A stretch of DNA of 8,488 nt from Methylocapsa sp. (GTDB lineage: Bacteria; Pseudomonadota; Alphaproteobacteria; Rhizobiales; Beijerinckiaceae), in NCBI GenBank assembly GCA_017353815.1, contig JAFMSB010000053.1, positions 1 through 8,488 on the forward strand, read 5' to 3'. The notes below the pieces were generated by a model. That model was not told where the DNA came from. It did no database searches and saw only the letters and a program-made list of their open reading frames with translations. This document shows positions 6,767-8,488 of this stretch, one piece after another (the first letter of the stretch is position 1; the number at the start of each line of letters is the position of its first letter). A program made the position numbers and the translations under genes.

Positions 6767-7594
6767 ATGAACGATCTTGCCCATTTGCGATCAGTAATGA
6801 AGTTAATCCCAGTCATTGTCGCGTCTAATGTTTGCCTTGTCGCGCCTTCTCGGGCTGGATTTTCCGAATATACGCGTCAGGCCATCGAGCAGGGGGATCC
6901 CTCCGCGCAATATCGCCTCGGTTATATGTACGAAGCCGGCCTGGAAGTGCCGCGCGACGAAGCCAAGGCAGTGGAGCGATTAGTGAAGTGGTTGCGCACA
7001 GCCGCCGAGCAGGGAGATGTCTCAGCACAGTATGTGGTCGGTGCAATGTATGCCAACGGCTATGGCGTACACCGCGACGATGCCGAGTCGGTGAAGTGGT
7101 ATCGCAAAGCGGCTGAGCAGGGGCATGCCTCGGCGTTAACTGCACTGGGCCTGTCCTATGCCAACGGCCGTGGCGTGCCGCGCGACGAAGCCGAGGCACT
7201 TAAGTGGTTGCGCAAGGCGGCCGAGAAAGGGGATGCTCTCGGGCAATATGGTCTCGGCTTCATGTATGCCAATGGCCGTGGCGTGCCGCGCGACGATGGC
7301 GAGGCAGCGAAATGGTCACGCAAGGCCGCCGAGCAGGGGCTTGCCCCGGCGCAATTCTTTCTTGGCTATATTTATGAGAACGGCCAGGGGGTGCCACGCG
7401 ACTACGTGGCCGCTTACATGTGGTTTTCCCTCGCGGCGCTGCAAGGAGATGAGAAGGCAACAAAAGCGCTTGATCACGTTGAGAGCATGATAACTCCCGA
7501 GCAACGATCCGAAGCGCAAAGGCTGGCCCGAAAGTGGGAGCCCACTGATGCTGCTCGGCGCGATTCCGCCTCAATCAAACGAGAGAAGGATTAA
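6767..7594 (+). CDS. Exported Sel1-repeat protein
   Basis: Sel1-like repeats are TPR-related helical pairs that act as protein-binding scaffolds; the partner is not evident. From the ATG at 6767 the product is 275 aa. A hydrophobic segment (about 11-27, MKLIPVIVASNVCLVAP) with possible cleavage at SRA-GF after residue 30 suggests export. Five repeats follow at about 39-78, 79-114, 115-150, 151-186 and 187-229, with the core AAEQGxxxAQYxLGxMYxNGxGVPRD. The first has a four-residue insertion. A charged tail follows. The frame also opens at a TTG (6737) that overlaps the nirK stop; the ATG at 6797 would give a minimal signal peptide. I prefer 6767 because GAGCGGA lies nine bases before it, but the start is uncertain. 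Close spacing suggests cotranscription with nirK, perhaps for assembly or stability of the exported enzyme; that is inference. Confidence 0.88.
   Translation: MNDLAHLRSVMKLIPVIVASNVCLVAPSRAGFSEYTRQAIEQGDPSAQYRLGYMYEAGLEVPRDEAKAVERLVKWLRTAAEQGDVSAQYVVGAMYANGYGVHRDDAESVKWYRKAAEQGHASALTALGLSYANGRGVPRDEAEALKWLRKAAEKGDALGQYGLGFMYANGRGVPRDDGEAAKWSRKAAEQGLAPAQFFLGYIYENGQGVPRDYVAAYMWFSLAALQGDEKATKALDHVESMITPEQRSEAQRLARKWEPTDAARRDSASIKREKD
6881..7453 (+). repeat. Tandem Sel1 coding repeats, mostly 108-bp units
   Basis: Five in-frame units begin at 6881, 7001, 7109, 7217 and 7325. The middle three are exactly 108 bp. The first is 120 bp because of a 12-bp insertion near 6972-6983, next to a repeated GTG. 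Units three and four are nearly identical over their central part (GGCCGTGGCGTGCCGCGCGA at both 7162 and 7270), which suggests recent unit duplication or conversion. The fifth drifts into the C-terminal cap. Confidence 0.8.
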
Positions 7595-7666
7595 AATTCA
7601 AAGAGTTCCCGAAGGTCGCTCAATAATTTTCTCGCGCCTAACGCCGCACTTCTCCCAGTTTCGCCC

Positions 7667-8186
7667 CTCGCGCATGGACTCTATGGCCTCATGGTCGTCG
7701 AGCCGCCGGGCGGCTGGCCCAAAGTAGACCACGAATTCTATGTGGTGCAGGGCGATATTTATCTCAAAGGAGATCCTGCTGAGAGCGGCGTTCATGAGGC
7801 CGCCGTCGATAAGATGAAGATGGAGCGGCCGGACTATGTCATCTTTAACGGCAGCTCTGGATCGCTTGCCAAGGAGCGCGCGCGCTCAAAGACAAGGTTG
7901 ACGAAACCGTGCGGATTTTTTCGGCAACGCCGGACCAAACAGCGTCTTAAGCTTCCACGTTATTGGCGAGATTTTTGAAAAGGTCTACCGCGAGGGAGCC
8001 ACCGAGACCCTCAGCAATGTTCAATCGACCCTTGTGCGGCGACAGCCGTCGAGTTCAAGGCCCAGGTGCCAGGACCTATATTAATAGCCTGGGCGGCTGA
8101 AAAAAGGCGCCGCCGGATATCTCGAGGTCGAGGGGCCGCCCATCCGGACGCGTTCACGGGGGAGCCTGGCGAGCGGCGGCCATTGA
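7667..8186 (+). pseudogene. Degenerate C-terminal fragment of a second copper nitrite reductase gene
   Basis: From CTCGCGCATGG the DNA follows nirK from 6188 to its stop at high identity (AHGLYGLMVVEPPGGWPKVD, then YVIFNGSSGSLAKERA), ending at a TGA (8184-8186). Several indels destroy the frame: two extra bases near 7878-7886, one base lost near 7914-7921, about ten lost near 8037, about nine lost near 8079, which removes the type 2 ligand His332 and the preceding Asp, and more after 8140. Everything before the second half of domain 1, including the Cys-His copper motif, is missing. Faint similarity may extend back to about 7625. An open frame of 95 codons from 7691 remains but lacks copper ligands, so no working reductase is possible. 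It also has Leu (7679-7681) at the type 1 axial position. The fragment lies 72 bases after the sel1 stop. Confidence 0.9.
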
Positions 8187-8199
8187 GGGCTGCGGCAAA

Positions 8200-8235
8200 T
8201 GTTCCCGCGCATGAGCTAGCAAATGCGCGGGAACA
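8200..8235. repeat. Strong inverted repeat after the nirK fragment, possible terminator stem
   Basis: TGTTCCCGCGCAT (8200-8212) and ATGCGCGGGAACA (8223-8235) are perfectly complementary, giving a 13-bp GC-rich stem around a 10-base loop. It starts 14 bases after the pseudogene stop, where a terminator of the copper cluster would be expected. No T-run follows on the plus strand; on the minus strand only TTTG follows. It may be a bidirectional or Rho-assisted terminator, an RNA-stabilising hairpin, or a protein site. Confidence 0.55.
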
Positions 8236-8395
8236 GGAGTTGGGCCGTTCACAAGTGCAAACCGGCAGGGCCGCATCTATCCCGACAGGCTGACGGTTTG
8301 CGGCCTGGAGCCCCGCTTGCCGCGCTTTGAGCCGGATAGGGCGCGATATCCCCTGCCCTATTGCCCCCCTAGCTTGGCCGAAAAAGATTTTGCCC

Positions 8396-8417
8396 GCATC
8401 CACTAATTAGGGGATGC
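8396..8417. promoter_or_regulatory. Second GCATCC-N10-GGATGC inverted repeat, candidate operator
   Basis: Arms GCATCC (8396-8401) and GGATGC (8412-8417) and the ten-base spacing equal the site at 4936-4957. The spacer here contains the palindrome CTAATTAG. A box resembling the sequence just before the cupredoxin gene follows at 8431-8448, as if this were the upstream region of another member of the same regulon. Confidence 0.4.
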
Positions 8418-8488
8418 AGCGCTTGCGATTCTACTTGAAAAATGGGCAATAGCCGGGCCGCTCGACTTGGCATGAGAGCGGCGGGCGC

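Larger units (their letters stand above)
8187..8488. other. Gene-free right end with repeats and promoter-like sequence
   Basis: I find no supported gene in these 302 bases; the open frames on either strand show no recognisable motif. Besides the hairpin at 8200-8235 it has an 8-bp inverted repeat GCAAACCG/CGGTTTGC (8257-8264 and 8294-8301), the palindrome at 8396-8417 and the box at 8431-8448. The last two echo the region upstream of the cupredoxin gene, so another plus-strand gene may begin at or beyond the edge. An ATG at 8464 or later cannot be judged. Confidence 0.5.

Noticed and set aside
8011..8403. A 130-codon minus-strand open frame across the pseudogene end.
   Set aside because: It overlaps clear nirK-derived sequence on the other strand and shows no protein motif; it is a by-product of high GC content.

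Overview
The window looks like chromosomal DNA from a GC-rich alphaproteobacterium, most likely of the order Hyphomicrobiales (Rhizobiales). The evidence is the gene style and the linkage of a cyclophilin gene with queA and tgt, an arrangement I recall from that order. The assignment is by recognition, not by a search, and genus or family cannot be fixed.

Left third (1-2569, minus strand): a housekeeping block reading leftwards. It holds a short cytoplasmic cyclophilin-type prolyl isomerase (2114-2569), then queA (826-1905) and tgt (from 829, running off the left edge). queA and tgt overlap by four bases and encode two enzymes of queuosine tRNA modification. In the gap between the cyclophilin gene and queA lies a perfect copy of the 16-bp ParB-binding site parS (1954-1969), extended to a 24-bp palindrome. 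This suggests that the locus lies in the origin-proximal, ParABS-bound part of the chromosome.

Middle (2570-4774, plus strand): an accessory stretch starts divergently. It has an exported TAXI/TRAP-type solute-binding-like protein with no permease next to it, a small exported His-containing protein of unknown function, and a very short LuxR-type helix-turn-helix protein. About 270 bp of non-coding DNA follows, including a GCATCC-N10-GGATGC palindrome that recurs exactly near the right end of the window.

Right half (5043-8186, plus strand): a copper cluster. It has an exported type 1 cupredoxin, a decayed and frameshifted extra leader resembling the nitrite reductase N-terminus, a complete NirK/AniA-type two-domain copper nitrite reductase, an exported Sel1-repeat protein overlapping or abutting nirK, and a degenerate C-terminal fragment of a second nirK. 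The natural reading is that the cupredoxin passes electrons to the nitrite reductase in the periplasm. The reductase keeps all type 2 copper ligands and the catalytic Asp and His, but the axial Met of its type 1 copper is Leu. The decayed copy has Leu there too. Fragments of the second nirK lie on both sides of the intact nirK-sel1 pair, which points to duplication and rearrangement.

The last 300 bases hold no gene I can support, only inverted repeats and short sequences shared with the region upstream of the cupredoxin gene. I found no rRNA, tRNA, CRISPR array or insertion sequence. The most notable items are the parS site, the Leu-ligand NirK and the split second nirK.
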